Of a stretch of DNA of 64,000 nt, positions 1 through 12,174 are shown piece after piece; the stretch's first letter is position 1, and every line of letters begins with the position of its first letter. The notes under the pieces were generated by a model. It made no database searches, had not been told where the DNA came from, and was given only the letters and a program-made list of their open reading frames with translations. The position numbers were made by a program, and so were the translations under genes. The stretch is from Campylorhamphus procurvoides (taxonomy: Eukaryota > Chordata > Aves > Passeriformes > Dendrocolaptidae): NCBI GenBank assembly GCA_013396655.1, contig WBMV01002760.1, positions 1-64,000 of the forward strand, given 5' to 3'.

Positions 1-27
1 TTTACCTTTAAAGCAGCACATATAGCC

Positions 28-135
28 ATCGCAGAATATGCTAAGTTGGAAGGGACCCACAAGGATCATTGAGTTCAACTCTGGGCCCTGCTGAGGACCT
101 CCCTAAGAGTCACACCACGTGCCTGAGGATATCAG
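28..135 (-). mobile_element. CR1 LINE 3'-end fragment
   Basis: Read on the minus strand this is the terminal part of an avian CR1 element. The plus strand shows GAATATGCTAAGTTGGAAGG, followed by the usual 'acccacaaggatcattgagttcaact' type segment and 'agtcacacc-cgtgcctgag'. The same subfamily pattern recurs at about 41281 and 62649. Only about 100 bases remain, because CR1 copies are normally 5'-truncated. No coding part survives. Confidence 0.85.
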
Positions 136-150
136 GGGCGATGCTCTAAT

Positions 151-1045
151 CACAATAGATTGGCTTGTTACAGTAAAACAATCTTTGAGACACCTTGAGG
201 AAAATGCGTTATACTCTTAGTGACCTGAAGTATCAGTTATTAAAGATCTTACCATCCACTCTGCAGGTCTGACTTACCACAGAGTTAAATTTCATCATTA
301 TGAAGCTGTGATTGATTGTATCAAAATCATTCTCTTAGACCAAGGTTGCTTGTTTTGATTGTTTGTATTCTTTCTTGTATTTCTTTCTATAGGGTTTTTG
401 TTGTTGTTGTTTTTGCAGAGATGTTTTGTTATTTTGTTTTGTTATTCTTTTGTTATCTCTATTGAGAATACAGAAAAGACAAAAATTCATGAAAACTCTT
501 AGAAATAGGAGTAGTAGCAAGTGTAATTAATCAACTTAATAAGGAATTCTCATCACTCTGGTGTGTGGACTTAAACATATTTCCAAAAATCAAAAGCCTG
601 AACATTGTTGTTTTTAAATGCCAGTAGTCTGATGACTTCATAAATATTTTGTTATTTTAGATTTTTATTGATGTCATTCAGCATATTTCACAAAGAATGT
701 ACAGAAGAGATAGTTTGACAATTTTTTTTAATATAAAAACCTGTAAGAAATCTCAAATAATAATTCAGTCATGTTTAGATGCCCAATCTGACACATTTAA
801 ACTTAAATATAAATACATTGAGACACAGTAACATTGTGACCTGTCCTTCATGGAGACAGTTAACGGCTATGAAAATGTTGACAACTATTGTAGTTATAGA
901 AAAGAAACCAAATGCTACCATGTGTGAATTTAATCAAAAATAAGGAAGTTAAAGAGAAATATAGTTGTCCATGAGCTGTGTTACTAGGCTGAACCATGAG
1001 AATGGTTACTTATAAACTGCATGTACTTTTATTTATATTTTTCAC
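151..1045. other. AT-rich stretch without a gene
   Basis: Nothing recognisable is present except a T/G-rich low-complexity tract at about 355-465 (repeated GTTT, GTTGTTGTT and TTTTG units). No open frame looks coding on either strand. Confidence 0.6.
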
Positions 1046-1270
1046 AAGAGCATGTAGAGATGGGACAAGAGATAATGGCTTCAAATGGAAAGAGAGCAAT
1101 TTTAGATGAAAACAGGTTTCCCAGAGAAGTTGTGGATGTCCCACCCTGGAAGTGTTCAAAACCAGGATGAATGGGGCTTTGAGCAACCTGGTCTAGTGAA
1201 AAGTGTCCCTGAGCATAGTGGAGGGATTGGAACCACAGGGTCTTTAAGGTCATTTCAGATCTAAACCTAT
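1046..1270 (+). mobile_element. CR1 LINE fragment (3' UTR region)
   Basis: This is sense-strand CR1. It shows 'gggacaagagataatgg', then GGTTTCCCAGAGAAGTTGTG, 'ccctggaagtgttcaaa', 'ggggctttgagcaacctgg', 'tctagtgaaaagtgtccctg' and 'tctttaaggtcatttcaga', in the order expected near the CR1 3' end. The terminal ATTCTATG repeats are lost or decayed. No coding capacity remains. Confidence 0.9.
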
Positions 1271-2019
1271 CTAAATAGAATTTATAGAATCTATAAATTA
1301 GATTTTAAATCTATAGAATCTGTGATGATTCTGTATCATAAATTATTTCTAAAATCAAAATATTTAAAAATATAAAACATAAAAAAACCTGTTTGATAAA
1401 TCTGCTTTTAACAATTTCATCATTCCTACTCTCTGTTTCTACAATGGAGAATTTTTTCCTTGTCTTAGAATGCCTAATGTGAATGAACTATTTAAAAAGT
1501 ATATATCTTGAGGTTATTTCCTCATATATCTGTGTATGTGGGAGCGGGTGGGTTTTCTTTCTATTTTCTTTTTTTTTTTTTTTATAAACAAAAACCTGAT
1601 GCCATTTGATTTTCAATATGGGGTTCATTTAAGAGCCGATGAAAAATATATATTCATATTTTCTGCCCCACATAGGCAAGATAGGCAAGTGTCTTTGTTT
1701 AACTAAAATGCTGGGACAGAAACTCCAATAATTGAACTCCTCCCCTTTTATTAAGAACTCTCCTTTTATTTCCACCAGCCCATAGAGACATAATGGAGTA
1801 AAGGTAAAATAATAAGAGTTTACTGGCAAGAAATATAACAGCAAAGAAACAATACAAACAGAACAGTTCAGACCAACAACAGGGATCACTTCTAGACTCC
1901 CCCTGCACTTTTGTATACAGACAAAAATGGTTCCCAACACATGCTTCCCACTATCCCTGGAAGAACAAAGAATACTGTGGCAAACAAAATTCCTGTGGTT
2001 CAAAGCCCTCCCTAGCTAG
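1271..2019. other. AT-rich stretch without a gene
   Basis: No gene is seen. A T homopolymer lies at about 1569-1583. The segment around 1730-1900 is slightly less AT-rich but not recognisable. Confidence 0.55.
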
Positions 2020-2140
2020 GAAAAAAACAAACAAACAAACAAACCCAAAAAAACAAACCAAAAACCCAACTAATCAACCAAAAGAAACCCAACAACAACA
2101 ACAAACCCACCCAAAACCAAACAAAACAAACAAACAAACT
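2020..2140. repeat. A/C-only low-complexity tract with (CAAA)n
   Basis: About 120 bases are composed almost only of A and C: a short CAAA run, then AAACCC, CAACAACAA and CCAAAA words. T and G are nearly absent on this strand. Complementary G/T-only tracts occur elsewhere in the window. Confidence 0.8.
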
Positions 2141-2524
2141 AAAAACACTTCACAGGAAAACAGTGGCAAAGCTAAAAGCTGAAAGGCTGTGTCATCTGAA
2201 AGAAATTCAAGCTGCCAATATGCTGGTGTGTCTCCTGGCAGAAGTATAGGTGCAGGGGGTTCCCTTCTCCCCGTTACCTTGCTGGAAAGTCATCAGGAAG
2301 AATGGCTCCTCTTGGCCTGGGTCCACACTGCTTGGTTGGGGCCAGCCCCACGGTGGTCCTGATGAACCTGCTTTTCCCACACCCCTTGTCTGGGCTTAGC
2401 TCTATTCAGCTTGGCTCCAGGAGGCACAGGAATCTGTACCATGTATGCAGGGTCAGTTTCCCTTTTGGTTTGTCTCTGGCTGTGGTGGAGGCAGTGGGGG
2501 GCCTTGAGAGTTCGTCTCCACTCC
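2141..2524. other. GC-rich anonymous block
   Basis: This block is markedly richer in G and C than its surroundings, for example at 2285-2520. An open frame of about 90 codons exists on each strand, but neither resembles a protein I recognise. It is probably an old ERV or other repeat remnant, which is inference. It abuts a CR1 tail on its right side. Confidence 0.35.
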
Positions 2525-2592
2525 ACAGAATGACAGAATACGCGAAGTTGAAAGAAACCTGCAAGGATCATCGAGCCCAGTCCTTAGCCAGC
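2525..2592 (-). mobile_element. CR1 LINE 3'-tail fragment
   Basis: The plus strand reads GAATGACAGAATACGCGAAG, then 'ttgaaagaaacctgcaaggatcatcgag'. This is the reverse complement of a CR1 3' end of the same subfamily as at 28 and 41281. It is only about 65 bases and diverged. It faces the SINE tail about 250 bases to the right. Confidence 0.75.
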
Positions 2593-2739
2593 TGGGTGTG
2601 ACAAAATGATCATTTTCGAAGAAACAGCTCCCTCCAAAATAATGTTGAAAAAAGGAAATAAAATACAAACTCTACTTTAACCATGACAGCAAGTAAGCAA
2701 TCTTCTGGTTCAGTAACTATAAAGCAAGAGACACCACTG

Positions 2740-2886
2740 CAATCTAGACAACGATAAGTGCAAGCAGCATGCTGACAATGCCAGGGTTGTGAGTTAAATC
2801 CCCACATGGGCCATTCACTTGAGAGTTGGGCTCAACGATCTTTGTGGGTCACTTCCAACTCAGAATATTCTGTGATTCTGTGAATC
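2740..2886 (+). mobile_element. tRNA-Ile-like SINE with CR1-type tail (TguSINE1-like)
   Basis: The left part matches the 3' half of tRNA-Ile: GCATGCTGACAATGCCAGGG corresponds to the anticodon arm region. GAGTTAAATCC at 2791-2801 is in the position of the B box (consensus GGTTCRANNCC). CCCACATGGGCCA at 2801-2813 matches the acceptor 3' end. The right part is a CR1-like tail, 'gatctttgtgggtcacttccaactcag', ending in two copies of ATTCTGTG at 2868-2883. A tRNA head joined to a CR1 tail is the architecture of TguSINE1, a passerine SINE. The 5' half with the A box is rearranged or decayed, so the left boundary is approximate. The copy is not a functional tRNA gene. Confidence 0.7.
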
Positions 2887-3929
2887 CTGACTTTGCTTCA
2901 GTGGTCTTGGAAAATGCTAACTTGAGCCTCTCTGCTTTCCAGTAAGAAGTGTTTCTACAGGAACTCTGTTGCTCCTTAACCTTTTCAGTATTCTTATATC
3001 TTCTGCTACAATATACCTTTCCAATTAGCTCAAGTGATGAATTCAAGATACCTCTCGTCCTCCAACAGACTTCCTGCTTGCTAACATATATCAAGGGATA
3101 TTTCTCTGGCCAAACCAGTTCTTATGGCTGCGAGTTTAGTGGCAGACTGCCTCAATGACTTTTGAGTCTCCTGACTTTGCATCATCCTTGAAGACTAAAC
3201 CAACAGACTTATTTAAGACTTTTGTTAAATACATATAACATATATCAAAAGGTCTTTACTACCACCTAATATAACAGGGAAATTGAAGACTAAGTTTTAC
3301 TTAATCATAGGCACTGTTAAGTAAATGGTTACTAGATTTCAAAATAGAAATATATGCAGGCAGAATAGTACAGTCTGGTTAGACAAGTAGCTGATAGAAA
3401 ATATTATTTGTGACGTTAGAACTGGGATGTGCATATATGTCTTCCCACTTAAAAATAGTTTCTCATTACAGAGAACAGTTTTCTCCCATGATGAAGCTCT
3501 TGTCAGTCTCTGAAAACATTCCTAGTCTGGCATGGAGATTTGCTTCCTTTTGGGCACTGTTTGCACAACTATTTACAAAGTCACACTGAAATATTCCATA
3601 GTATGTAAATAGTACTTCCCACTCTCAATGCAGAGTTATTTTTAAAACAAATCGGTGTAGTAATTTTATTCATAGAGCACACTTCCAAAAAGATGTTATG
3701 CACAGAGGGCAGTGAAGTTAGAGATATACATAGAAGTCATTGAGAATGAAAGGGCTGAGAACTTTTAAAGAGGGCAACTCATTAAAGACAACATATTGAT
3801 AAATAAACATACAGAAATTTCTCATGTTTATCTTTTTTTACTTTCTGAAAGGCTAAGGAATACAAGTGTACTTCTGTTCCTTCCTTCTGTTTTCCTCTGC
3901 ACAGTTGGGTTTCAGTGTCTTGTTCTTAG
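2887..3929. other. AT-rich stretch without a gene
   Basis: No gene, RNA gene or clear repeat is seen on either strand. Confidence 0.55.
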
Positions 3930-4106
3930 GTCCCAAATATAAGAAAGATACATAGGTACTGGAGCAAGTCCAGCACAGGATGACAAATATGATTAAGGAT
4001 CTGGTGCATCTTTCATAAGGGAAAAGACTGGAAGAGGTGGAATTGTTCAGCCTGAAAAGAGTGGTCTCAGGGAGAATCCTATCAATGTGTGCAGTTCGCT
4101 GAATGA
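3930..4106 (+). mobile_element. CR1 LINE fragment (end of ORF2 region)
   Basis: This is sense-strand CR1. The order 'actggagcaagtccagcacaggatgacaaa', 'ggatctggtgcatctttcata', 'ggtggaattgttcagcctga' and 'ctcagggagaatcctatcaa' matches the CR1 segment just upstream of the 3' UTR. The frame is broken and both ends are truncated. Confidence 0.85.
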
Positions 4107-6040
4107 GAAATTTTTCCTTGCAGCAATAGGAAAATTTAACCACTGATTTATGCAAGAAGAGAAATAAACCCAAGCATAAAAAGCCTAATTCTTTATGTGT
4201 TTAGTACCTGCAATAATAAATAAAGTATGGTGAAATTGGTTTCAGTTTCCAGTCATTTATGACTTTTACTTTTGGATGTTGCATATTTATGAGAGTTGCA
4301 TGTTTTTATCCCAAATTTCAACTGTTCAGTATGTAGCAATGATAGCTTTTTAATGTTATGATTGGGAATTTAGAAGAATTTTATGTGTTCCTTACCTGTA
4401 TTCCTAGTTGACGTGTCTCATGAGAGAATAGTAAATCAATGTGTTTTATTCAGTGGGATGTGTAACCAAACAAGAACAAGCAGTTCTATTACAGTTAAGT
4501 GACTAATATTCTAAACTGCTACTGTCTATTTACTGCTGTCTATTTACTATTGACCTCATATAGTCTGACTGTGTTCCTGACTCTTAGATTATAAAAAAAA
4601 GAATAATTACAGTGAAGAAACATGGCTACTTTAGTAATGGAATCCACCTCAGACACATTTGTATTAAATATTTTGCACCTCAATCTAAGCCTTGTTAACA
4701 TAAATTTCATTAAGTGCTCTTCTGCTTTCGTGCCAAGGAGAGGCAGAACATATTTCAGATTTAGCAGTAAGTTTGTGCTGCCAATTCATAGTAAATAATA
4801 AAAATGCTGAAAATAAGCAAGACTGGAATCAATAACTGGGAAAAGAATATAACATTGATGAAAAAATTGAGAACAATTATGGCAAGCTTTTTATATACAA
4901 GCTCACATTTTCACATTCCAAAAGATCAAGGAATATTAGAGAAACAGGGCTTAACATTAGTGGAACAAAAACAATCAAAAGAATTACTTAATAAGCTGAT
5001 ACTAGTGGGTTGTTTCTGATTGTTTGTTCGCTTGTTTTATAAGAACTGTTTTGTTTTTTTTCTCCAGTGTCCTGAAAATTAATAGCAAGTTGTTTCCAAG
5101 ACACAATTTCTGACTGTGTGGACAGCTAACTGAACTTGACAGTGCTTTGTAGCACTTTTCTGTCACTTGTCAGTGTTGGAGTTTTTCCTTTGTATATTTT
5201 TTCTGTGAGTGCATACTTCAGTTTTCCTAAAGTTTGTGTTATGAATAAAATTTGGCAGGCATCTGAAGACAATTTCTTGAATTCAATCAAATACAGCAGG
5301 AGATCTGCCCTCATGAGTAAGGAGCTCCTGACTGAACTCAGATGAATGAAGGAAGGTATAAAAGCTGGAAGTATGGACAGGTGACTCAGGAGCAGTATAG
5401 ACATACTGGTCATGTGGGGATGGGGTTAAAGAAGCCAAAGCTAACCTGAAGTTAAATCTGGTGAAAAACACAACAAACAAGATTCTACAAATAAGTAAGA
5501 TTCAAACATGCAATTTTATTAAAATAATTGAAAAGCTAGGGGAAAGAGGTTCATGACAACAATATTATTCCGTGGGCCTAAATGTATCTTTTCTTCTTTC
5601 CTTTTTGTTTTCTAATTGCCTTAAACAAATTGCTACTACTTTGTGTCTGAATTATGTACCTGAATTATTCCCTATGCTTGCCAATCCTGCTAAGAGTCTC
5701 ATTAGAACTGAGTAGGGTTTTCAAAAAAAAAGACCTTTGAAAGTGAAGAAGGAATCTTGTCCTGCAAGATATGCTCAGAGGGGATAGATTTTGTTTGAAA
5801 GATATCATCTAGAGAAGTATCAAACTGAGAAATTATAGTGTATACGACACTGTGTTGTATATACACAGAGAAAAAGAATTGTCACTTTAAATTAGGAAGT
5901 CCTAATAATTTAAGAAGCATAAAATAGTATTATTTTACAATTGTGATAAACTCCATTTTTACTGCAGAAAAGATCTAGATGAAAACTTGAAATAAATCAA
6001 ACAGGTAGCCCCAAATTAGGAGGAATATTATTTCTTTAAT
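4107..6040. other. AT-rich stretch without a gene
   Basis: Nothing recognisable is present. Short open frames at 4804-5019 and around 5126-5480 have no recognisable content and AT-driven codon composition. Confidence 0.55.
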
Positions 6041-6285
6041 TTATAGAATCATAGGTTAATTTTTGCCTTAAGGGAGCTGAGGGCATCTAATCTAACCTCC
6101 TCCTCAGACTGGGTTTAACTGAAGTAGATTGCTCAGTTGTCTAGGTGAGTCTTGAGCACCTCCAGAAACAGAGTTCCCAAAACCTCCCACAAATTTTTTG
6201 AGTAGCCTATTCTAGTGTTTGATCACCATCAGGGAGAAAACATTTCATCACAGAATTTCTTCTGGTGCCTGTTGACCTTTTGTAA
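6041..6285 (-). mobile_element. CR1 LINE 3'-end fragment
   Basis: On the plus strand it begins with the reverse complement of the CR1 tail (TATAGAATCATAGG). It continues with 'gggagctgagggcatctaat', 'tctaggtgagtcttgagcac', 'agcctattctagtgtttgatcacc' and 'gaatttcttctggtgcctgt'. These are decayed versions of the CR1 3' UTR and ORF2 end read backwards. It is more diverged than the other copies. Confidence 0.8.
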
Positions 6286-8414
6286 TATGTTCATGCTGTT
6301 GACTACAAGAGTGTTGGAAAATCCAAACAGCTTCTAGTAACAGAAGAAGAAGCTTGGTCTGATCTGGACCCTTCTTGTAAGTGTGCACTTGTGTAAGCAG
6401 AGGAGAGCGCAGGAAGAAAGAAGCAGAAGAGAGTGATGTCAGTGAAGGGGAAATGGTAGAATTTAGTAGGATTCAAATGCATTCAAAAAACATATGGTTT
6501 ATTCCTCTGGTAACCCTGCAAAAACCTAACTATACTTTTGAATAATCACTTTATTCTTCCAAGAAACAAGACTGTTTTTTTTAAAAAAAAACCCAAAACT
6601 TCAAGAGAGAACTGACTGTTTCACAATATTAATTATATTGTAAGAAGAAACTTCATTGCAGTCAATGGACCAAGAACATTGTTTTGTAACTTTTGCTCAG
6701 TCATGTGTGTTCTTCCTATAGGTCAGTGTGTTAAAGTGAAGAATAAGATGTAGAAATGTCCTTTCTTTAGACCTTCCACTTCAGGAGCAAGCAGCAAAAC
6801 CTATTTAGTGGCATTCCTCAACAGCAATTTGTTTTATGAGAAAACTGGCATTGATTTTTCTGATAGATATGCCTCTCTCTTTCCAGTTTCCATAAAAATC
6901 AGTACCACTAGCAAAAGATTTGAGGGTGCAAAACAGAGCATACACCAGTGTAAAATAAGGTTAGTACTTCAGTATCTATTCCACTTCGATTAAAGTATGG
7001 AACCATTTACTTTCTGTGACAGGTGATAGAATCTGTTTCTCCTAACGGAAAATGTGTATTGTATTAATTTGGAATCTCTATTGATAAAACAAACTGTTGC
7101 TTATCTTATTAATTTACTACTTTCTGCATGGCAAAATGAAAATTGTTCTGCTGACATGTAAACTTTTGATACTTAAAATACAATGCTTAAATAGCACACT
7201 ATGCTTAAGGAATACTTGTAACTTTTGAGACTCCAATTTCAAACACTTACAAAGCAGAAATATTTTGTTGAGAAACAAAAAAGAGAAATATTTTTCTCCA
7301 AATTGAAAATTGTGTTTTTATAGCCATAAAATATTTTTAATCTGTTCAGTAAGATATTCAACAGAATTTCCCTTTTACCATATACTTTCAAATATTTCAA
7401 GTCTGCTTTTCTGTCCTCTGCTGACTTAGGTTTTTTAGTGAAAAGTACTCATAATGACAACTGTTTTTCAGTAGATAAATATGACCTATACATCTAGTCA
7501 TAAATGTGTGTGTACATAAATACTTTTTAGCCATGAATGAGGAAAAGAAAAAGGGATCTAGGGTTTAAACTGCAGCTAACAAGATTTTTTTTTTCTGTAC
7601 TCTTTCAAGGGAAAATGAGGCTAATATTGAAAAAAAATTAAATTTTGAGCACTTCAGCAAATGGTAATTAATTGTTTTTGTTTGGGTAATACTGAAATAT
7701 TTTTCTAATGGCAAAGTTTTCACAATAAAATGTTTGCACATTTTTCAAGCTACTTCCATGATTGCAATAATTTTTTCCCCTTAATTTTAAATGTATCATC
7801 CACTTATATGAATAAAAATGCTAAAAAGTGTTCTAAGGAATAGATATTTTTATTAATTTCACTATTAAATATGTCTTAATTGATTGGTTTGGATGGATTT
7901 TGATACATATGTAGCTTTTTATGATTTAGTTTTCATCATTATGTTAAGAAAGGTTTTGTGTAGCAAAAGTGTGGAACCTAATTCTGACACCACCTCCAGT
8001 AATATTTTGCAAGGTTTACAGAAGGGTCAAAATTCAGATTAAGATGCTTGAGTCAAGGAACTGAAAAAAAAAATCTTCAGAAATTTCATGTTAAAAGTAG
8101 TGTAAGGCAGCCTCATGGAAGTTTTTGTCATGTTCACATACTTGAGTGTGTTGAGACAGCAAAGCACAAAGGTGATTTTACTTTAGCTTCTTATCCATAT
8201 GGACACTGAATTTTAGAGCAACTGAACAAAATTTCACAGCAGTACTTAGAGAAGAATGCTTATTTTTTTTTTCCATAATAATTTATACACCATAATTTTG
8301 AACATAATACATTCCTGCCCGTAGACCTAAAGCCATTCTCAGTTAAATTACATGGAAGAATCTGCAACCAACAGAATGTAGATTTTCAACTGTTTTAGTT
8401 TTCTTGAATGAACA
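6286..8414. other. AT-rich stretch without a gene
   Basis: Nothing recognisable is seen on either strand. The composition is uniformly AT-rich with short homopolymers. Confidence 0.6.
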
Positions 8415-8525
8415 TTCATAGAATCATAGCATAGAATGGTTTAGGTTGTAAGGGACCTTAAAGATCTTATAGTCCTAAACCCCTGGCCATGATCAGGGCA
8501 TTAGTACAGGTTCTCCAGCAGATGC
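8415..8525 (-). mobile_element. CR1 LINE 3'-tail fragment
   Basis: The plus strand reads TTCATAGAATCATAGCATAG, then AATGGTTTAGGTTGTAAGGG and 'accttaaagatcttatagtcc'. This is the reverse complement of the classic avian CR1 3' end with its ATTCTATG repeats. It is heavily 5'-truncated, like most genomic CR1 copies. Confidence 0.92.
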
Positions 8526-11500
8526 AAAAAGCAGAAAGTAATTACTCAGGCAAAGAAATGTGTGAAATAAATTGGCAAGAAACAAACCCCTTGGAATATA
8601 CTTAGTCCTTCTATATTAAAAGCCTGGAGGCAAAAATCCTGCTTCCACTGCAGTGAATGACACAGTAGAAGCTGGATTTCATTTTTTCATGTATCAAAAT
8701 TAGGCTCTTCCTATTACAGAAGTTCAAAACAAGCCAAAACTCTTTTGTATGAGTGCTTAGCAAAACAAAATCCCAAGTCCATTAAATCCTGTAGTTTCCA
8801 TTTCTTTATTTACCATTAAGTTCTCCCTCTTTCTTAATTATGTGATGGCAGGGGTGCCACCAGCAATGCTGATAAGCTCAGCTTTGGCTAGCAGGTCCTC
8901 TCAAAGGTAAATGCAATTGGCTGTGGCTAACATGGGAGCAATTCCTAATGCTTTCTCACGGAAACCACCCCTGCAGAATCCCAATCCCAATACATTTTCA
9001 GATAAATCTGATATACACACACATGCACAGAGAACTCAGTACACTGGGGAAAGTATAAACATGTCCAAGTCTTTCCAGTTGCTGGCATTCAAACCTCTCA
9101 CACATACACATATACCACACACATCCTGGCCTCCAGCTGTGGACTCCAAGAATTACCATTAACTCTTCTCCAGTTGCTTGCAGTTAGACCTTGCAGCCCT
9201 CATACATAACACAGAGATAACAATGTTAAGATAGTTAAGAAAAGATTTGATAATACTTCAGGTATCAAATACAAGGCTTGGTACTGACTAATATGTGCTT
9301 ACATGCAGGGTATTGCTTTGTGTCCTCTCCTCTCTGTTTTCATATTCTTATCCATGCTAAGTCCACCCTGATTCAAGTCCTCTCCCATCTTTGGTCCTTT
9401 CACTAAACATCCTGTAAAAAACTTTATTGTGGGATGTCACAATGCCCCTTCCCATAAGAAGTTTCTCATAATCTCTCAAGACTCCCTAACTACCCCATAA
9501 TATTGCGACAGTCATGTTGATTTAATATTCTTGTCAGATACTAAATCAGGTTGACCCTTTCCAAGGCTGTGCCAGGGTAGTGGTTTGTTTAATGGCCTAT
9601 CAGTCTGTGGTTGAAGAGTTCTGTTTTCTTTTATTGTTATTGCCTTCATTATCACCTGCTTATTAATTTCTGTATCTCCATGCTTAATTTCTCTGTTTCC
9701 TTGTGTTTTGTTATTTCTTTTATACAGAATAGTATCTTACCAGGTAATATAATGAGTTAGAATGTTCTACATACCCTTAAAAAACATTCAAAGATAAAGG
9801 AATATTAACATATAAAATTGGGAAAAATAACTTTAAAAAAAAAATTAAAACAGTATAAAAAGCAGCATAGTACTAGCTAAATTTTATGAAGAAAAACTAC
9901 TTACTTCATTATGAGCTGTCAAATTTAGTACCTACTTAGAATTATTAACCACATAACTGATCAGAATAGTTCATGTCATTTTTCTGAGTATTAGGAATGA
10001 GAATTTTTAACAAACATAGCTTATGTTGAAATAGGGCAGAGAAAAAAACAAAGCAAAACAAAACAGAACAATTCAACCTAATACAACTAAATAAGTACAG
10101 AAAGCACATGAAAAAGCAATGTGTCGAAAAAAGATGAATTCTGCCCTGCAATCGACATTCCGGAAAATAATAACAAATCTAGCTTTTGGAGGTTCCTTCA
10201 ATTTAACTCTTCACATTTGTGCCAATAAAGACAAACATGCATGTAATACCATTATAATTTCTTGGGCACCTAAACATAAGAAATCCCTTTGAATGTCTCT
10301 GGATATCAGGAAGACAAAGAAAGAATATGGAATTTAAATAACTTAATGAATGTCTGAAACAAATTTGTGACTGTACATACTATCAGCAATCCACTGCTGA
10401 CTTGACACAACAGATGATACAGGATTTTGCTATAAGTCATTAAAAGATAACCAGAAAATATGCTTTAAAGTGTGACAGCCACAAACCAACATCTCTCAAG
10501 TAGTAGTTTTACTGCCAGCTCTTGTTTGGGTTGCTAAAAGACTGTTATTTTAGTTATATCTATATGAAGTTCTTTAATATTGACTTATAAAATGAAAACT
10601 GGTCTATGTCACATATGGAAACTAATGTCATATGTATGTAAAACAATATAATCTCATTTTAGTGTCATTCTAGAATAAGCAGTTTTCTTATGGCTCAGCT
10701 GAAAGGGAAGAGGAACTAATTCAGCTTCTACAACTGAGACACAAGTTTTAGTTTTTGGACAATATTGTCACTGAATGAAAAGGGTAGAGCTACAAGGCAA
10801 ATATATTTCCCATGCTGTACCTTTCTAGATTCTTACAATCTTTGTCTTAATAAATTCCTCAACAAAGATTCAAGCTTTCTACTTGAATATCCTTGATGAA
10901 CTTCCTTTGTTAGTGTCCAAGTCCTGTGAAACCCATTGATACTTTAAGTCTGTGAAATCCAATGTCAATTAATTCTGCAGTTTAATATGAAAAAAAAAAA
11001 ATTATTTCTTTTACCCTGCTACTGAAATTTTCATTTAAGGACCACCTTTCTGTTTTCTAAGAAACAAAATTTTGTCAGATTACATAATTCTTTATGTGTC
11101 CTCATTCTACTCTTTTTTTTTTTTTTTTTTGCTCAGGTGAAAACTCTAGACTTTTATCAACATTATCTTCCAATATCTATTTTTTATCATTTCTAGCTTT
11201 TTTTGTTGTCCCATGTCCTTCTTTTGCTGACCAGAATTGCATACAATGTGATTATGAATCCACACATCTCACTTATGTTTCTTATTCTGCATTCTGTTCT
11301 ATTCTTGAGGCTTCTTGGCATTCCGTTTGCCCTAGAGGCTCTTTGCCAGAGAGAAAATTGCTTGACATGACTCATAGAGAATAGTGGCTCTGTATTTTGA
11401 ATGTTTCTCTCTGAAATAAAACATCTTTTTATGTGTATGAAATGGATGAAAACATGTATTTTAATTGGTTGGTGTCATTTTATATAAATATGCATATATA

Positions 11501-12146
11501 TATATTTATGTATGTATGTATGTATGAAGATACATAGCATACAAAGCATAAAACCCACTAGAAATCACAGTACAAAAACCCTGAAAGAAAGTATTTATGC
11601 TCCTGAACCTTTGACAGTGTAATGAAAAGGAAGCAGTTGCCCCATACTTTCCAAAACTTGCAATTCTTCTATTAAACTCTATTCCCAAAATATTAAATAT
11701 TAGCAGTGGTTAATAAATTTGAAACAGTGTTTAGATATTATAGTTATTTATAGTAAAGTAATGCATAATTTTAAACAGAAATATTCACCTTTGTGATAAA
11801 GATCGTTATCAGTGTATCCAGTTAGAATACCATGTGCTAAGACACAATTGTAGCTTGGTGATTTTGTGTTGAAATGCTTTAAAGTTAGTCCTTTGTCAGC
11901 TGACAAAAAATTAATTCCTCATTATCTAGGTCATCTCTATAATCTTTTAATATTAGTATAATTATTTCTATGCTTATATAACACATGTTAAGGGAACCAA
12001 GCTTAAATAGCAATTTCTGAGATCTGAACTGTAACATAAAATTGATTTCATCACTCAACACTCCATTAAGAATTGCAGTGTTGGGCTTTTTAACACCATG
12101 AATTTTTTTTTCTTGTTAATGTTATTTGTTTTTGTTAACATTTTCC
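8526..12146. other. Mostly AT-rich stretch without a gene
   Basis: No gene is seen. The part at about 8840-9500 is less AT-rich, with CACA-rich words, and is unassigned. A poly-T run lies at about 11105-11128 and a short TATG microsatellite at about 11508-11526. Confidence 0.5.
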
Positions 12147-12174
12147 TTTTTTTTTTCCTTTTTTTTTTTTTTTT
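12147..12174 (-). repeat. Poly-T tract (possible poly-A tail of a minus-strand insert)
   Basis: Two T runs, the second about 16 bases long, lie immediately left of a GC-rich block. On the minus strand this is poly-A. AATAAA lies only 6 bases before it in sense (plus-strand TTTATT at 12181-12186). The spacing is shorter than the usual 10-30 bases. Confidence 0.5.

Noticed and set aside
2740..2813. A functional tRNA-Ile gene
   Set aside because: The A box and 5' half do not fold as a cloverleaf, the B box is mutated, and the sequence continues into a CR1-type tail, as in a SINE.
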